Below, piece by piece: positions 29,448-37,950 of a stretch of 64,000 nt of DNA (its first letter is position 1; each line of letters begins with the position of its first letter). The DNA is taken from contig CAWIZJ010000018.1 in assembly GCA_963840535.1 (NCBI GenBank), forward strand, positions 1-64,000, read 5' to 3'. The DNA is from VAZQ01 sp963840535 (GTDB lineage: Bacteria > Pseudomonadota > Alphaproteobacteria > Rhizobiales > Xanthobacteraceae). The notes under the pieces were generated by a model, which saw only the letters and a program-made list of their open reading frames with translations, was not told where the DNA came from and made no database searches. The translations under genes and the position numbers were made by a program.

Positions 29448-30419
29448 ATGGCCACGAGTTCGCATGCCAAGGTTGTCATCATCGGCTCGGGGCCGGCCGC
29501 CTATACGGCGGCGATATACGCCGCCCGCGCCATGTTGGCCCCAGTACTGATCCAGGGCATCCAGCCGGGCGGTCAACTCACCATCACGACCGACGTGGAG
29601 AACTATCCCGGCTTCGCCGACGTCATCCAGGGTCCCTGGCTGATGGAGCAGATGCAGAAGCAGGCCGATCATGTCGGGAGCAGAATCGTCGCCGATCATG
29701 TGAGCAAGGTCAATCTCGCCGTACGGCCGTTCCGGATCGAATGCGATTCCGGCGACCGCTATCTCGCCGAGAGCGTGATCATCGCGACCGGCGCGCAGGC
29801 CCGCTGGCTGGAGCTGCCGTCGGAGCAGAAATTCAAGGGATATGGGGTCTCCGCCTGCGCCACTTGCGATGGCTTCTTCTACCGCGGCAAGGAGGTGATC
29901 GTGGTCGGCGGGGGCAATACCGCGGTCGAGGAGGCGCTGTTCCTCACCAAGTTCGCGTCCAAGATAACGGTCGTGCACCGGCGCGATCGCTTCCGTGCTG
30001 AGAAGATCCTGCAGGACCGGCTGTTCAAGAACCCGAGGATTTCCGTTATCTGGGACACCGTGCTGGAGGAAGTGGCGGGTGAGGAACATCCCCTCAAGGT
30101 GAGAGGCGTCGTTCTTCGCAACCTCAAGACCGGCATCTTCACCGAAATTCGGGCAGACGGCGTCTTCATCGCCATCGGGCATACACCGGCTTCCGAGCTG
30201 TTCGCCGGACAGGTCGAGATGAAGTACGCAGGTTACATCAGGACAGCGCCGTTCTCGACCACAACCTCGGTGCCGGGGGTATTCGCCGCCGGCGACGTCA
30301 CCGACGACGTCTATCGGCAGGCCGTTACCGCCGCAGGGCAAGGCTGCATGGCCGCGCTCGAAGCCGAACGCTTCCTGGCGGCGCAGGGCGAAGGCGAGCC
30401 CGCGCTGGCAGCCGAGTAA
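29448..30419 (+). CDS. trxB: Thioredoxin-disulfide reductase
   Basis: TrxB uses NADPH and FAD to reduce thioredoxin. The ATG at 29448 gives MATSSHAKVVIIGSGPAAYT, the FAD-binding GxGxxA loop at the N-terminus. The redox pair is Cys137-x-x-Cys140 in SACATCDGFF. The NADPH site is VIVVGGGNTAVEEALFLTKF, and the C-terminal FAD segment is GVFAAGDVTDDVYRQAVTAA. The length of 323 residues is typical. A LysR regulator gene starts 9 bases after the stop, so the pair is probably one transcript. The longer upstream reading frame shows no conserved sequence and is discarded. Confidence 0.97.
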   Translation: MATSSHAKVVIIGSGPAAYTAAIYAARAMLAPVLIQGIQPGGQLTITTDVENYPGFADVIQGPWLMEQMQKQADHVGSRIVADHVSKVNLAVRPFRIECDSGDRYLAESVIIATGAQARWLELPSEQKFKGYGVSACATCDGFFYRGKEVIVVGGGNTAVEEALFLTKFASKITVVHRRDRFRAEKILQDRLFKNPRISVIWDTVLEEVAGEEHPLKVRGVVLRNLKTGIFTEIRADGVFIAIGHTPASELFAGQVEMKYAGYIRTAPFSTTTSVPGVFAAGDVTDDVYRQAVTAAGQGCMAALEAERFLAAQGEGEPALAAE

Positions 30420-30427
30420 CGACCGAA

Positions 30428-31339
30428 ATGAAAGTGCAGAGGGGCATGGACTGGGACAAGCTCAAGGTTTTCCACGCCGCCGCCGAAGCCGGCAGCTTCA
30501 CGCATGCCGGCGAGCAGCTCGGCCTATCGCAATCGGCGGTGTCACGGCAGGTGTCTGCGCTCGAGCAGGAACTCGGCGTCTCGCTGTTCCACCGCCACGC
30601 ACGCGGGCTCATCCTCACCGAGCAGGGCGAGCTCTTGCACCATACCGCGCACGATGTGTTCATGAAGCTGGAAGCGGCTCGCGCCAAGCTCACCGACAGC
30701 CGCGAGCGGCCGAACGGCGAGCTCAAGGTCCAGACCACACCTGGCATCGGCGTGCATTGGCTCACCCCCCGCCTCGGTGAGTTCATCGACCTCTACCCCG
30801 ACATCCGTATCACGCTGATCACCACCGACGAGGAACTCGATCTTGCGATGCGCGAGGCCGACGTGGCAATCAGGCTGCGCCAGCCGACGCAACCCGATTT
30901 GATCCAGCGCAAGCTGTTCTCGGTGCGGTTCCACGCCTATGCCTCGCCGGAATACCTCAAGCGATTCGGCACGCCGCGCGCTCTCGACGACCTCGACAAT
31001 CATCGCCTGTTGCTGCTTGGCGGAACAATCGTTCCCAATCATTTCGAGAACCGGCGCTGGCTGATCGAAATCGCACGCAATGGAAAGGGGCCGCGCTCGC
31101 CAACGCTCACCATCAATAACGTGCTCGGCGTCATGCGCGCGTGCCAGCGCGGTATCGGGGTGGCGCTGCTGCCGGACTATCTGGTCGAGGAAAACGGTGC
31201 CCTGGTGCAGTTGTTCGGAGAGTCGGATTCGATCGCACTCGACGCCTTTTTCGTGTACCCGGAAGAGTTGAAAACGGTCGCGCGAGTACAGGTGTTTCGC
31301 GATTTTCTCGTCGCCAAGGCGCAGCGATGGCACAATTGA
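30428..31339 (+). CDS. LysR-family transcriptional regulator downstream of trxB
   Basis: The 303-residue protein has an N-terminal helix-turn-helix, KVFHAAAEAGSFTHAGEQLG then LSQSAVSRQVSALEQELGVS, and a periplasmic-binding-like effector domain starting near ELKVQTTPGIGVHWLTPRLG. Two starts are possible: 30428 (MKVQRGMDWDK) and 30446 (MDWDKLKVFHAAA). LysR proteins usually regulate a divergent gene, but here the gene runs in the same direction as trxB only 9 bases away, so its target is unclear. A terminator is found about 240 bases downstream. Confidence 0.92.
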   Translation: MKVQRGMDWDKLKVFHAAAEAGSFTHAGEQLGLSQSAVSRQVSALEQELGVSLFHRHARGLILTEQGELLHHTAHDVFMKLEAARAKLTDSRERPNGELKVQTTPGIGVHWLTPRLGEFIDLYPDIRITLITTDEELDLAMREADVAIRLRQPTQPDLIQRKLFSVRFHAYASPEYLKRFGTPRALDDLDNHRLLLLGGTIVPNHFENRRWLIEIARNGKGPRSPTLTINNVLGVMRACQRGIGVALLPDYLVEENGALVQLFGESDSIALDAFFVYPEELKTVARVQVFRDFLVAKAQRWHN

Positions 31340-31743
31340 GGCTATAGCGAGCGATCGCAATCGCGGACCGTCGCCAAAGTTCACCCGGTAGCGAGGACCG
31401 CTGGTTGCGGGAGCCGCATGGCTGGCATGCGACCCTTCGTGTTGTCGCGATAAAATGCGTCTGCATACTGCGAGTTACTGGCGACAGACGGTTGCCCATC
31501 CTCCCAGATTTGCAATCGCCCAGCCGTCAGCTGTTCCCCTCTGGAAGGTGATTGTCGGCCCCCGCGCCGACGAACTGCAAACCGGGCCCGCAAGGGTCCG
31601 GTTTCTTTTTCCCGCTTCGGGGCAGGAGCCCACGCGTATGCGCGGGGATCGTGCGAGACGCCTATTTCTTGGATACGGGATTGCGCGTCGTCACGAGCCG
31701 CATTACGCTTCCTCGACTTTGCACCGCACTCCGGGGAAGTTCC
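31340..31743 (+). other. Noncoding region between lysR and pqqA
   Basis: These 404 bases hold an intrinsic terminator (31579-31610) and no convincing protein gene. The 240 bases before the terminator could be a long lysR 3' UTR or a separate small RNA; GATAAAATG near 31449 is a weak -10-like site. The pqqA promoter should lie between 31611 and 31740. Confidence 0.5.
31579..31610 (+). terminator. Intrinsic terminator with GCAA tetraloop, upstream of pqqA
   Basis: AAACCGGGCCC pairs with GGGTCCGGTTT over 11 base pairs including one G-T pair, closed by the stable tetraloop GCAA, then C and five T. It is the best intrinsic terminator in the window. It separates lysR from the pqq operon. Confidence 0.8.
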
Positions 31744-31821
31744 ATGGCCTGGACCATTCCAGTTCTCGTCGAAATCTGCGTCGGTCTCGAGATCAACGGC
31801 TACCTGCCGGCTGAATTCTGA
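31744..31821 (+). CDS. pqqA: PQQ precursor peptide PqqA
   Basis: This 25-residue peptide contains VLVEICVGLEINGYLPAEF. Glu16 and Tyr20 have the spacing E-x3-Y of all PqqA peptides; these two residues are cross-linked by PqqE and become the PQQ skeleton (family knowledge). Its position 27 bases before pqqB and the presence of pqqC, D and E downstream confirm the identity. It is too short for usual gene finders and lies in the middle of a longer spurious frame. The ATG at 31744 follows a GGGGAAG purine stretch. Confidence 0.93.
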   Translation: MAWTIPVLVEICVGLEINGYLPAEF

Positions 31822-31848
31822 GCGTCCCCGTAGCCCGCATCGGCTCGC

Positions 31849-32754
31849 ATGGGGCGGCTCACCGCGCTCGTGCTGGGGTCGGCGGCGGGGGGCGGTTTTC
31901 CACAGTGGAACTGCCGATGCCCGGTATGCCTTCTGGCGTGGGCGGGTGACGCTCGTGTCCGGCCGCGCACCCAAGCCAGTCTCGCCGTCACGGGCAACGG
32001 CGAGGACTGGGTGCTAATCAACGCCTCGCCCGATCTTCCTTACCAACTTCGCCGATCCGACCCGCTGCATCCCCGCACCGGCACGCGCGGAAGCCCGATC
32101 AAAGCGGTTGTGCTGACCGGCGGAGAGATCGACCAGGTGGCGGGCCTGCTCAGTCTGCGCGAGCGCGAACCGATCACGATCTACGCCACTGCCTCTACCC
32201 TCGCCGCGCTCGCCGACAACGCCGTATTCAGCGTCCTGGCAGCCGGTGTGGTGACGCGACAGGCCGTGGTTCCCGGCACATCGTTCGCGCTTGTCGGGGG
32301 ATTGGAGGCACAATTGTTCACCGTACCGGGCAAGCTGCCGCTCTATCTCGAAGACGAGAACCCCGAGACGGCGAGCGAGACCGCGGCCAATGTCGGGGCG
32401 GAGATCATGGCGGCCGGCGCGCGGCTGGCCTATGTTCCGGGCGCGGCGGCAGTCACACCGGCGATGGCAGAGCGTCTCGCCCGCGCCGACGTCGTGTTTT
32501 TCGACGGCACGCTCTACCGCGATGACGAGATGATCGGCGGCGGGACCGGTACCAAGAGCGGGCGCCGCATGGGGCACATGCCGATCGACGGGGCGGATGG
32601 ATCCCTCATCGCTCTCCGCGGTTTGGTTCGGCGGCACATCTATATGCACATCAACAATACGAACCCGATCCTGATCGACGGATCGCCCGAACGCCGAGAG
32701 GTGGAGCGCAACGGTTGGGAGATCGCCGAGGACGGAATGGAGATCGTGCTGTGA
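31849..32754 (+). CDS. pqqB: PQQ biosynthesis protein PqqB
   Basis: The 301-residue protein is a metallo-beta-lactamase-fold member. LVLGSAAGGGFPQWNCRCPV shows the N-terminal signature, with the CRCPVC cysteines at the family's structural zinc site. The active-site segment reads VLTGGEIDQVAGLLSLRERE, where relatives I recall have Asp-His and this protein has Asp-Gln. Later HMPIDGADGSLIALRG and IYMHINNTNPILIDGSPERR are conserved. PqqB is proposed to hydroxylate the Glu-Tyr cross-linked intermediate; details remain debated. It is 5 bases from pqqC. Confidence 0.95.
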   Translation: MGRLTALVLGSAAGGGFPQWNCRCPVCLLAWAGDARVRPRTQASLAVTGNGEDWVLINASPDLPYQLRRSDPLHPRTGTRGSPIKAVVLTGGEIDQVAGLLSLREREPITIYATASTLAALADNAVFSVLAAGVVTRQAVVPGTSFALVGGLEAQLFTVPGKLPLYLEDENPETASETAANVGAEIMAAGARLAYVPGAAAVTPAMAERLARADVVFFDGTLYRDDEMIGGGTGTKSGRRMGHMPIDGADGSLIALRGLVRRHIYMHINNTNPILIDGSPERREVERNGWEIAEDGMEIVL

Positions 32755-32759
32755 GGCCA

Positions 32760-33488
32760 ATGACGGCCGACGAGCTCGAAGCGGCGCTCCGCGACATCGG
32801 CGCGCAGCGCTACCACCACTTGCACCCTTTCCACGCGCTGCTGCACGGCGGCAGGTGCAGCAAGGCACAGGTTCAGGCCTGGGCGCTCAATCGTTACTAC
32901 TACCAGGCCATGATCCCGGTGAAGGACGCCGCTTTGATTGCACGTTGCGACGATCCAGCTCTGCGCCGCGAATGGCGAAAACGGCTGCACGACCATGACG
33001 GCGAGCAGGAAGGCGATGGCGGCATCGCACGCTGGCTCCTGCTCACCGACGGTGTCGGGCTCGACCGAAACTATGTGGTGTCGCTGCAGGGACTGCTGCC
33101 GGCCACGCGCTTCGCGGTCGATGCTTACATTCACTTCGTTCGTGACAGAACCGTCGTGGAGGCGGTGGCCTCCTCGCTCACCGAATTGTTCTCGCCGCAA
33201 ATCATCGGCGAGCGCGTCGAGGGCATGCTCAAGAGCTACGCGTTCGTGAGGCCGGACACCCTCGCCTACTTCTCCCAGCGTCCGCCGCTCGCCCAGCGCG
33301 ATTCCGAATTCGCGCTCGAGCACGTCAAGCGCCATGCCAGAACGCCCGACGCGCAACGGGCCGTGCTCAGGGCGCTTGAATTCAAGTGCGACGTCCTGTG
33401 GGCGATGCTCGACGCGCTCTATCACGCCTATGTGACACCCGGGCACGTCCCGCCAGGGGCCTTCGTACCGGAGGATGGCAGCAAGTGA
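32760..33488 (+). CDS. pqqC: Pyrroloquinoline-quinone synthase PqqC
   Basis: PqqC performs the last step, an eight-electron oxidation and ring closure of AHQQ to PQQ without a metal. The 242-residue all-helical protein shows YHHLHPFHALLHGGRCSKAQ, WALNRYYYQAMIPVKDAALI, HDHDGEQEGDGGIARWLLLT and RDRTVVEAVASSLTELFSPQ. These contain the His and Arg residues that line the PQQ pocket in known structures. The start MTADELEAALRDIGAQRYHH at 32760 fits relatives. The TGA overlaps the GTG of pqqD, giving translational coupling. Confidence 0.96.
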   Translation: MTADELEAALRDIGAQRYHHLHPFHALLHGGRCSKAQVQAWALNRYYYQAMIPVKDAALIARCDDPALRREWRKRLHDHDGEQEGDGGIARWLLLTDGVGLDRNYVVSLQGLLPATRFAVDAYIHFVRDRTVVEAVASSLTELFSPQIIGERVEGMLKSYAFVRPDTLAYFSQRPPLAQRDSEFALEHVKRHARTPDAQRAVLRALEFKCDVLWAMLDALYHAYVTPGHVPPGAFVPEDGSK

Positions 33489-33769
33489 CCGATCCCGGTA
33501 TCGCGGACGATGCGAGGCCGCGTCTGCCGCGGGGGGTGCGGCTCGTCCACAACGAGGCGCAGGGCGGCTGGGTGCTGCTCGCTCCCGAACGGGTGTTCAA
33601 AGCCGACGCAATTGCGGTCGAGATCATCAAACGCTGCACCGGCGCGGCCACATTCGGCGAGATCGTCGACGATCTGGCGAAATCCTACGCGGCCCCGCGG
33701 GATCGAATCCTGGCCGACGTGACCACGCTGCTGCGCGGGCTTGCGGACAAGCGGCTGCTGGAGTTGTGA
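33485..33769 (+). CDS. pqqD: PqqD, PqqA-binding chaperone
   Basis: PqqD binds the PqqA peptide and presents it to PqqE. The GTG at 33485 overlaps the pqqC stop by four bases (GTGA). The 94-residue protein contains RLPRGVRLVHNEAQGGWVLL and APERVFKADAIAVEIIKRCT, the RiPP-recognition-element wHTH fold, then FGEIVDDLAKSYAAPRDRIL. No ATG is found upstream in a conserved position, so the GTG start is well supported. It is 138 bases before pqqE. Confidence 0.93.
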   Translation: MTDPGIADDARPRLPRGVRLVHNEAQGGWVLLAPERVFKADAIAVEIIKRCTGAATFGEIVDDLAKSYAAPRDRILADVTTLLRGLADKRLLEL

Positions 33770-33907
33770 TCCGCACCGACGTCAGTGCGGGCCTCCGGAT
33801 CCGGACTACCAGCGCCTTGTTGCAAGACGTTCCCGTCTCTACATTCAACGCACGTCAGCGACGCGAATGGCCGAACTCATTGCCGGACCGTTGATGGTCA
33901 TGGCGCG

Positions 33908-35017
33908 ATGGAACCGGATCGGCTTCAGATGAAGTCATCGAATTTCGCGACCCTGCACAAGCCGCTCGGCATGCTGGCCGAGTTGACCCACCGCTGTCCC
34001 CTCGGCTGCCCCTATTGCTCGAACCCGCTCGCTCTCGACGGCAGAGAAGGCGAGCTCGATAGCGCCACCTGGGCGCGGATCTTTCGCGAGGCGGCGGACC
34101 TCGGGGTGCTGCAGGTGCACTTGTCGGGGGGAGAGCCCGGCGCGCGGCGCGATCTGAGGGAGATTACCGCTTCTGCCCACTCCGCAGGCCTCTATACCAA
34201 TCTCATCACCTCGGCGGTCGGCATCACCGACAAGACCCTTGCCGCGCTCGCTGTCGCCGGGCTCGATCACGTGCAAATCTCGATCCAGGACAGCGAGGCT
34301 TCGTCCGCCGATCGGATCGCGGGTTACGACGGCGCCTTCGCGCGCAAGCGCGCGCTGGCTGTCGAGGTGGTGCGGCTCGGGCTGCCCCTCACGGTCAACG
34401 CCGTGATCCATCGCGCCAATATCGAGCATGTCGCCGACATGGTCGAGCTCGCACTGGCCCTCGGCGCCAGCCGGGTCGAGATCGCGCATGTCCAGTATTA
34501 CGGCTGGGCGCTGAAGAACCGCGCCCGACTGATGCCGACGCGCGCTCAGGTCGAATGGGCCGCCGCACAGGTCGAGACTTTGCGCAAGCGTCATCACGGC
34601 CGCATCGTCATCGACGCGGTGGTGCCGGATTATTACGCTCGCTATCCCAAGCCCTGTGTCGGCGGCTGGGGCCGACGCTCGATCAACGTGACGCCGACCG
34701 GCAAGGTACTGCCTTGCCATGCCGCCGAGTCCATCCCCGGTCTCGAATTCTGGAACGTGAACGAGCATTCGCTTGCCGAGATCTGGGCGCGGTCTCCGGC
34801 TTTCAACGCGTTCCGCGGCACCGTCTGGATGAAGGAGCCGTGCGCGAGCTGCCCGCGCCGGGAACAGGATTTCGGCGGCTGCCGCTGCCAGGCCTTCGCG
34901 CTCACCGGCGATGCGGCCGCGGCCGATCCGGTGTGCCATCTGTCACCCGCGCATGGCGTGGTCACAGCGCTCGCGGCCATCGGCGAGGAGACGACCTACT
35001 CCTACCGGCGGATGTAA
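33908..35017 (+). CDS. pqqE: PqqE radical SAM cross-linking enzyme
   Basis: PqqE joins Glu and Tyr of PqqA by a carbon-carbon bond. The 369-residue protein has the radical SAM 4Fe-4S motif at Cys30, Cys34 and Cys37 (HRCPLGCPYCS) and the C-terminal SPASM domain binding auxiliary clusters, visible in VLPCHAAESIPGL and in EPCASCPRREQDFGGCRCQA, with a further Cys near DPVCHL. GGEPGARRDL is the conserved SAM-contact loop. The ATG at 33908 gives MEPDRLQMKSSNFATLHKPL; 30-40 upstream residues in the frame are not conserved. It is the last pqq gene; the dehydrogenase gene follows at 137 bases. Confidence 0.95.
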   Translation: MEPDRLQMKSSNFATLHKPLGMLAELTHRCPLGCPYCSNPLALDGREGELDSATWARIFREAADLGVLQVHLSGGEPGARRDLREITASAHSAGLYTNLITSAVGITDKTLAALAVAGLDHVQISIQDSEASSADRIAGYDGAFARKRALAVEVVRLGLPLTVNAVIHRANIEHVADMVELALALGASRVEIAHVQYYGWALKNRARLMPTRAQVEWAAAQVETLRKRHHGRIVIDAVVPDYYARYPKPCVGGWGRRSINVTPTGKVLPCHAAESIPGLEFWNVNEHSLAEIWARSPAFNAFRGTVWMKEPCASCPRREQDFGGCRCQAFALTGDAAAADPVCHLSPAHGVVTALAAIGEETTYSYRRM

Positions 35018-35154
35018 GGCGCGAAGCGATCGCCCAAGAGCGATTTCCCATTGCGCTCGGGTAGCACGTATTGGACACTGATGTGCAAGAAGGCCGGCCA
35101 ATCTCGGCTGAGAAACCGACACACCGAATGGCTTTCGAACGAGGGAGGATCCGC

Positions 35155-36426
35155 ATGACCAACTGTCTGTCGTACCGGCACCGCATGCTGCCCGCCGCAT
35201 TGCTTGGATTGCTGATTGCCGCAGGGCCGGCGGTCGCGCAGCAGCCGGCTCCGCCGCCAATCTGGAAGCAGGGCATGCCAGCGAGCATGGCGAATTCCCC
35301 GCTGGCACCGCATCCCCTGCCGCCGGTTGCAACCGCGCTCGACAAGATTCCGGCCGACAAACTGAAAGTGCCGACCGGTTTCAAGTCCGAGGTCTGGTCG
35401 CATGGTCATCCGGGCGGGCGAACGATGGTGACGGGACCGAAGGGCACGATTTTCGTGGGCACGCGGGCGATCGGCCGCGTCTACGCCATCACCGAGAAGG
35501 ATGGCAAGCGCGAGGTCAAGGTTCTCCTGCAAGGCTTGACCCAACCCAACGGCCTCGCCGTCAAGGATGGTGCCCTCTATGTGCTCGCCATCAACCGGGT
35601 GCTGCGCTACGACAATATCGAGGACAAGCTCGACAATCCGGGAAATCCGGTCGACCTCACCGACAAGTTCGGTCTTCCACCCGAAGCCCACCACAACTGG
35701 AAATACGCCGCGTTCGGGCCCGACGGCAAGCTCTACATACAGGTCGGCGCCCCTTGCAACATCTGCGAGGTCAGTCCGGGCGTGCATGCGCAAATCCGCC
35801 GCTACAATGCGGACGGAAGCGGCATGGAAATCGTAGCACGCGGGGTGAGGAATACGGTCGGCTTCGACTGGCATCCGGTCACCGGGGAACTGTGGTTCAC
35901 CGACCACGGCCGCGACTGGATGGGCAATGATGGTCCGCAGGACGAGCTCAACCGCGTTGCCAAGGGCCAGGAGGGCGCCAATTTCGGCTTCCCTTACTGC
36001 CACGCCAACCGCGTTCCCGATGCCGACATCAGACGGCCAAATCCCTGCGCCGGCGTGGTCATGCCGGCGGCCCTGACCGGCCCGCACGCGGCCGGGCTCG
36101 GGATCCGGTTCTACAGCGGTGACATGTTCCCGGCGGCCTACAAGAATGTCGCCTTCATCGCCCGCAAGGGATCGTGGAACCGGGAGAAGAAATTCGGCTT
36201 CGACGTGGCGGTCGCCAGAACGCAACCGAACGGAACCGCCAGGCTCGAGCCGTTCATGACCGGACTGCTCGACGAAGGCAGGAACGAGTTCTACGGGCGG
36301 CCTGCCTACGTCTTGCCGATGGCGGATGGCGCGTTGCTCGTGTCCGACGAGCACAATGGCGCAATCTACCGCATCTCTTACAGCGCGCCGGTCGCCGCGG
36401 CAGCACAGAGAGGCAAGCGCAAGTAA
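35155..36426 (+). CDS. Exported PQQ-dependent sugar (sorbosone-type) dehydrogenase
   Basis: The 423-residue protein starts after GGGAGGAT with MTNCLSYRHRMLPAALLGLL and a signal peptide ending AVAQ, so it is periplasmic. It has the six-blade beta-propeller segments of soluble glucose/sorbosone dehydrogenases: VEVLLQ-like QGLTQPNGLAVKDGALYVLA, HHNWKYAAFGPDGKLYIQVG, and GWFTDH-like ELWFTDHGRDWMGNDGPQDE, plus IARKGSWNREKKFGFDVAVA. Such enzymes bind PQQ with Ca and oxidise aldose or sorbosone. The adjacent pqqA-E genes provide the cofactor, and the next gene is a dihaem cytochrome c. The exact sugar is unknown. Confidence 0.85.
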   Translation: MTNCLSYRHRMLPAALLGLLIAAGPAVAQQPAPPPIWKQGMPASMANSPLAPHPLPPVATALDKIPADKLKVPTGFKSEVWSHGHPGGRTMVTGPKGTIFVGTRAIGRVYAITEKDGKREVKVLLQGLTQPNGLAVKDGALYVLAINRVLRYDNIEDKLDNPGNPVDLTDKFGLPPEAHHNWKYAAFGPDGKLYIQVGAPCNICEVSPGVHAQIRRYNADGSGMEIVARGVRNTVGFDWHPVTGELWFTDHGRDWMGNDGPQDELNRVAKGQEGANFGFPYCHANRVPDADIRRPNPCAGVVMPAALTGPHAAGLGIRFYSGDMFPAAYKNVAFIARKGSWNREKKFGFDVAVARTQPNGTARLEPFMTGLLDEGRNEFYGRPAYVLPMADGALLVSDEHNGAIYRISYSAPVAAAAQRGKRK

Positions 36427-36435
36427 CGGACTTTG

Positions 36436-37026
36436 ATGCACTCAGCTTCGAGCTGGTGGCGGCCGCTGGCCCTCGGGTTAGCGGCCGCTGCGCTATATGC
36501 GGCTTGCGCTTTCGCGCAGAGCACGCCTCTCGTCGAACGGATCGCGATCTGCGGTACCTGCCACGGCGAGGATGGCAACTCACGCATGGCGAACATCCCG
36601 TCGCTGGCCGGCCAGCCGGAATTCTTCCTGCTCAATCAACTGGTGCTAATGCGCGAGGGCGTGCGCCGTATCGACGTGATGACACCCTTCGTGAAGGATC
36701 TGAGCGACAACGATTTGGAAGCACTGGCCAAGCATTTCGCAGCACTTGCACCCAAGGCAAGTGACGAGGCGGTCGATCCGACGCTGGTCGGGCGCGGCGT
36801 CGAGCTTGCCGCCACGATGCATTGCGGATCCTGCCATCTGCCGACCCTGGCCGGACAGAACCAGATGCCGCGGCTGGCGAAGCAGCGCATCGACTATCTC
36901 ATCCATTCGATGAGGTCGTTTCGGGACAATACGCGCTCAGGGGCCGACACGCTCATGAGCAACGTGGTTGCCGGAGCATCGGACGCCGATCTGGCGGCGC
37001 TCGCGCACTATGCGGCATCGCAGTAG
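36436..37026 (+). CDS. Periplasmic dihaem cytochrome c
   Basis: The 196-residue protein has a signal peptide (ALGLAAAALYAACAFAQ) and two haem-binding motifs, CGTCHGEDGNS and, about 100 residues later, CGSCHLPTLAGQNQMP. Each lies in a repeat-like c-type fold of about 90 residues, the cytochrome c4 / c553-type arrangement. Met ligands could be in the NIPSLAGQPEF and QMPRLAKQ segments, but only the second includes a Met near the Cys-His. It starts 9 bases after the sugar dehydrogenase stop, so it is the likely electron acceptor for it; this is inference. Start ATG 36436 is used. Confidence 0.88.
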   Translation: MHSASSWWRPLALGLAAAALYAACAFAQSTPLVERIAICGTCHGEDGNSRMANIPSLAGQPEFFLLNQLVLMREGVRRIDVMTPFVKDLSDNDLEALAKHFAALAPKASDEAVDPTLVGRGVELAATMHCGSCHLPTLAGQNQMPRLAKQRIDYLIHSMRSFRDNTRSGADTLMSNVVAGASDADLAALAHYAASQ

Positions 37027-37135
37027 AGCGATTGCCTTCCAATCGCGAACGATCGAGAATGGCGGGTCGGACTGCCTCGCCCGGTCATACAGTGGCGATC
37101 GGCCGTGACGAACAAACGATATCAGTCGGAGGAAA

Positions 37136-37876
37136 ATGCAAATGTTGCCTGCCACCAGATCGTCCGTCACTCGCCGCCAATTCGTTATCGGCACCGCAGC
37201 CATCGCCGCGGTCGCGTTCTCGCCCCGCAGCCTTGCACAAGCGCCGGCGGGGCCGTTCAAGCTCGACCCCCTGCCCTATCCCAACAATGCTCTCGAGCCT
37301 CACATCGACGCTCGCACGATGGAAATCCATCACGGCCGTCACCACGCGGCCTACGTGACCAACCTCAACAATGCGGTCAAGGACCACTCCAACGTCGCGG
37401 CGATGCCGCTGCAGGATATTCTCGCGAAGCTCGCTGAAATGCCCGAGGCGATCCGCACCGTGCTGCGCAACAACGGCGGTGGCCACGCCAACCACGTCAT
37501 GTTCTGGCAGGTGATGGGACCGGGCGGCGGTGCGCCGCAAGGCGATCTCGCTGCCGCCATCACGCGCGACCTCGGCGGACTGCAGAAGCTGCAGGATGAC
37601 TTCAATGCCGCTGGACTTCGGGTGTTCGGCTCGGGCTGGGTGTTCCTCACCGTCGCGCGCGAGGGCAAGCTGGCACTGGAGGCGAAGCCCAACCAGGACA
37701 CCCCGCTGATGGACAGGAAAACGGTTCTGCTTGGAAACGACGTCTGGGAGCACGCCTACTATCTCAATTACCAGAACCGCCGCGGCGATTACCTCAAGGC
37801 ATGGTGGAATACCGTGAACTGGAGGAAGGTGGGCGAGCGCTACGCGGCGGCCAAGGGCGGCAAGCTCACGATTTGA
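37136..37876 (+). CDS. Superoxide dismutase (Fe/Mn), Tat-exported
   Basis: The N-terminus has Tat-type RR (TRRQFVIGTAAIAAVAF, Arg13-Arg14) and a cleavage region near SLAQAPA, which predicts folding in the cytoplasm before export. The mature part is a normal Fe/Mn dismutase: HHGRHHAAYVTNLNNAVKDH, GGGHANHVMFWQVMGPGGGA, and the metal ligand Asp and His in VLLGNDVWEHAYYLNYQNRR. The length is 246 residues including the leader. GGAGGA lies just before the ATG. It follows the sugar dehydrogenase and cytochrome genes and could protect against superoxide made during periplasmic oxidation, which is an inference. Confidence 0.93.
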   Translation: MQMLPATRSSVTRRQFVIGTAAIAAVAFSPRSLAQAPAGPFKLDPLPYPNNALEPHIDARTMEIHHGRHHAAYVTNLNNAVKDHSNVAAMPLQDILAKLAEMPEAIRTVLRNNGGGHANHVMFWQVMGPGGGAPQGDLAAAITRDLGGLQKLQDDFNAAGLRVFGSGWVFLTVAREGKLALEAKPNQDTPLMDRKTVLLGNDVWEHAYYLNYQNRRGDYLKAWWNTVNWRKVGERYAAAKGGKLTI

Positions 37877-37950
37877 AGCGCAGCGCGCCGGGCATCGGCG
37901 GACGCGGATCGGCGGGTCCGAACCACCTCAACCGGATGGCCGCCCACGCA

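Noticed and set aside
31340..31610. 6S RNA or RNase P RNA gene
   Set aside because: No conserved helices or sequence blocks of these RNAs could be recognised; only the terminator is solid.
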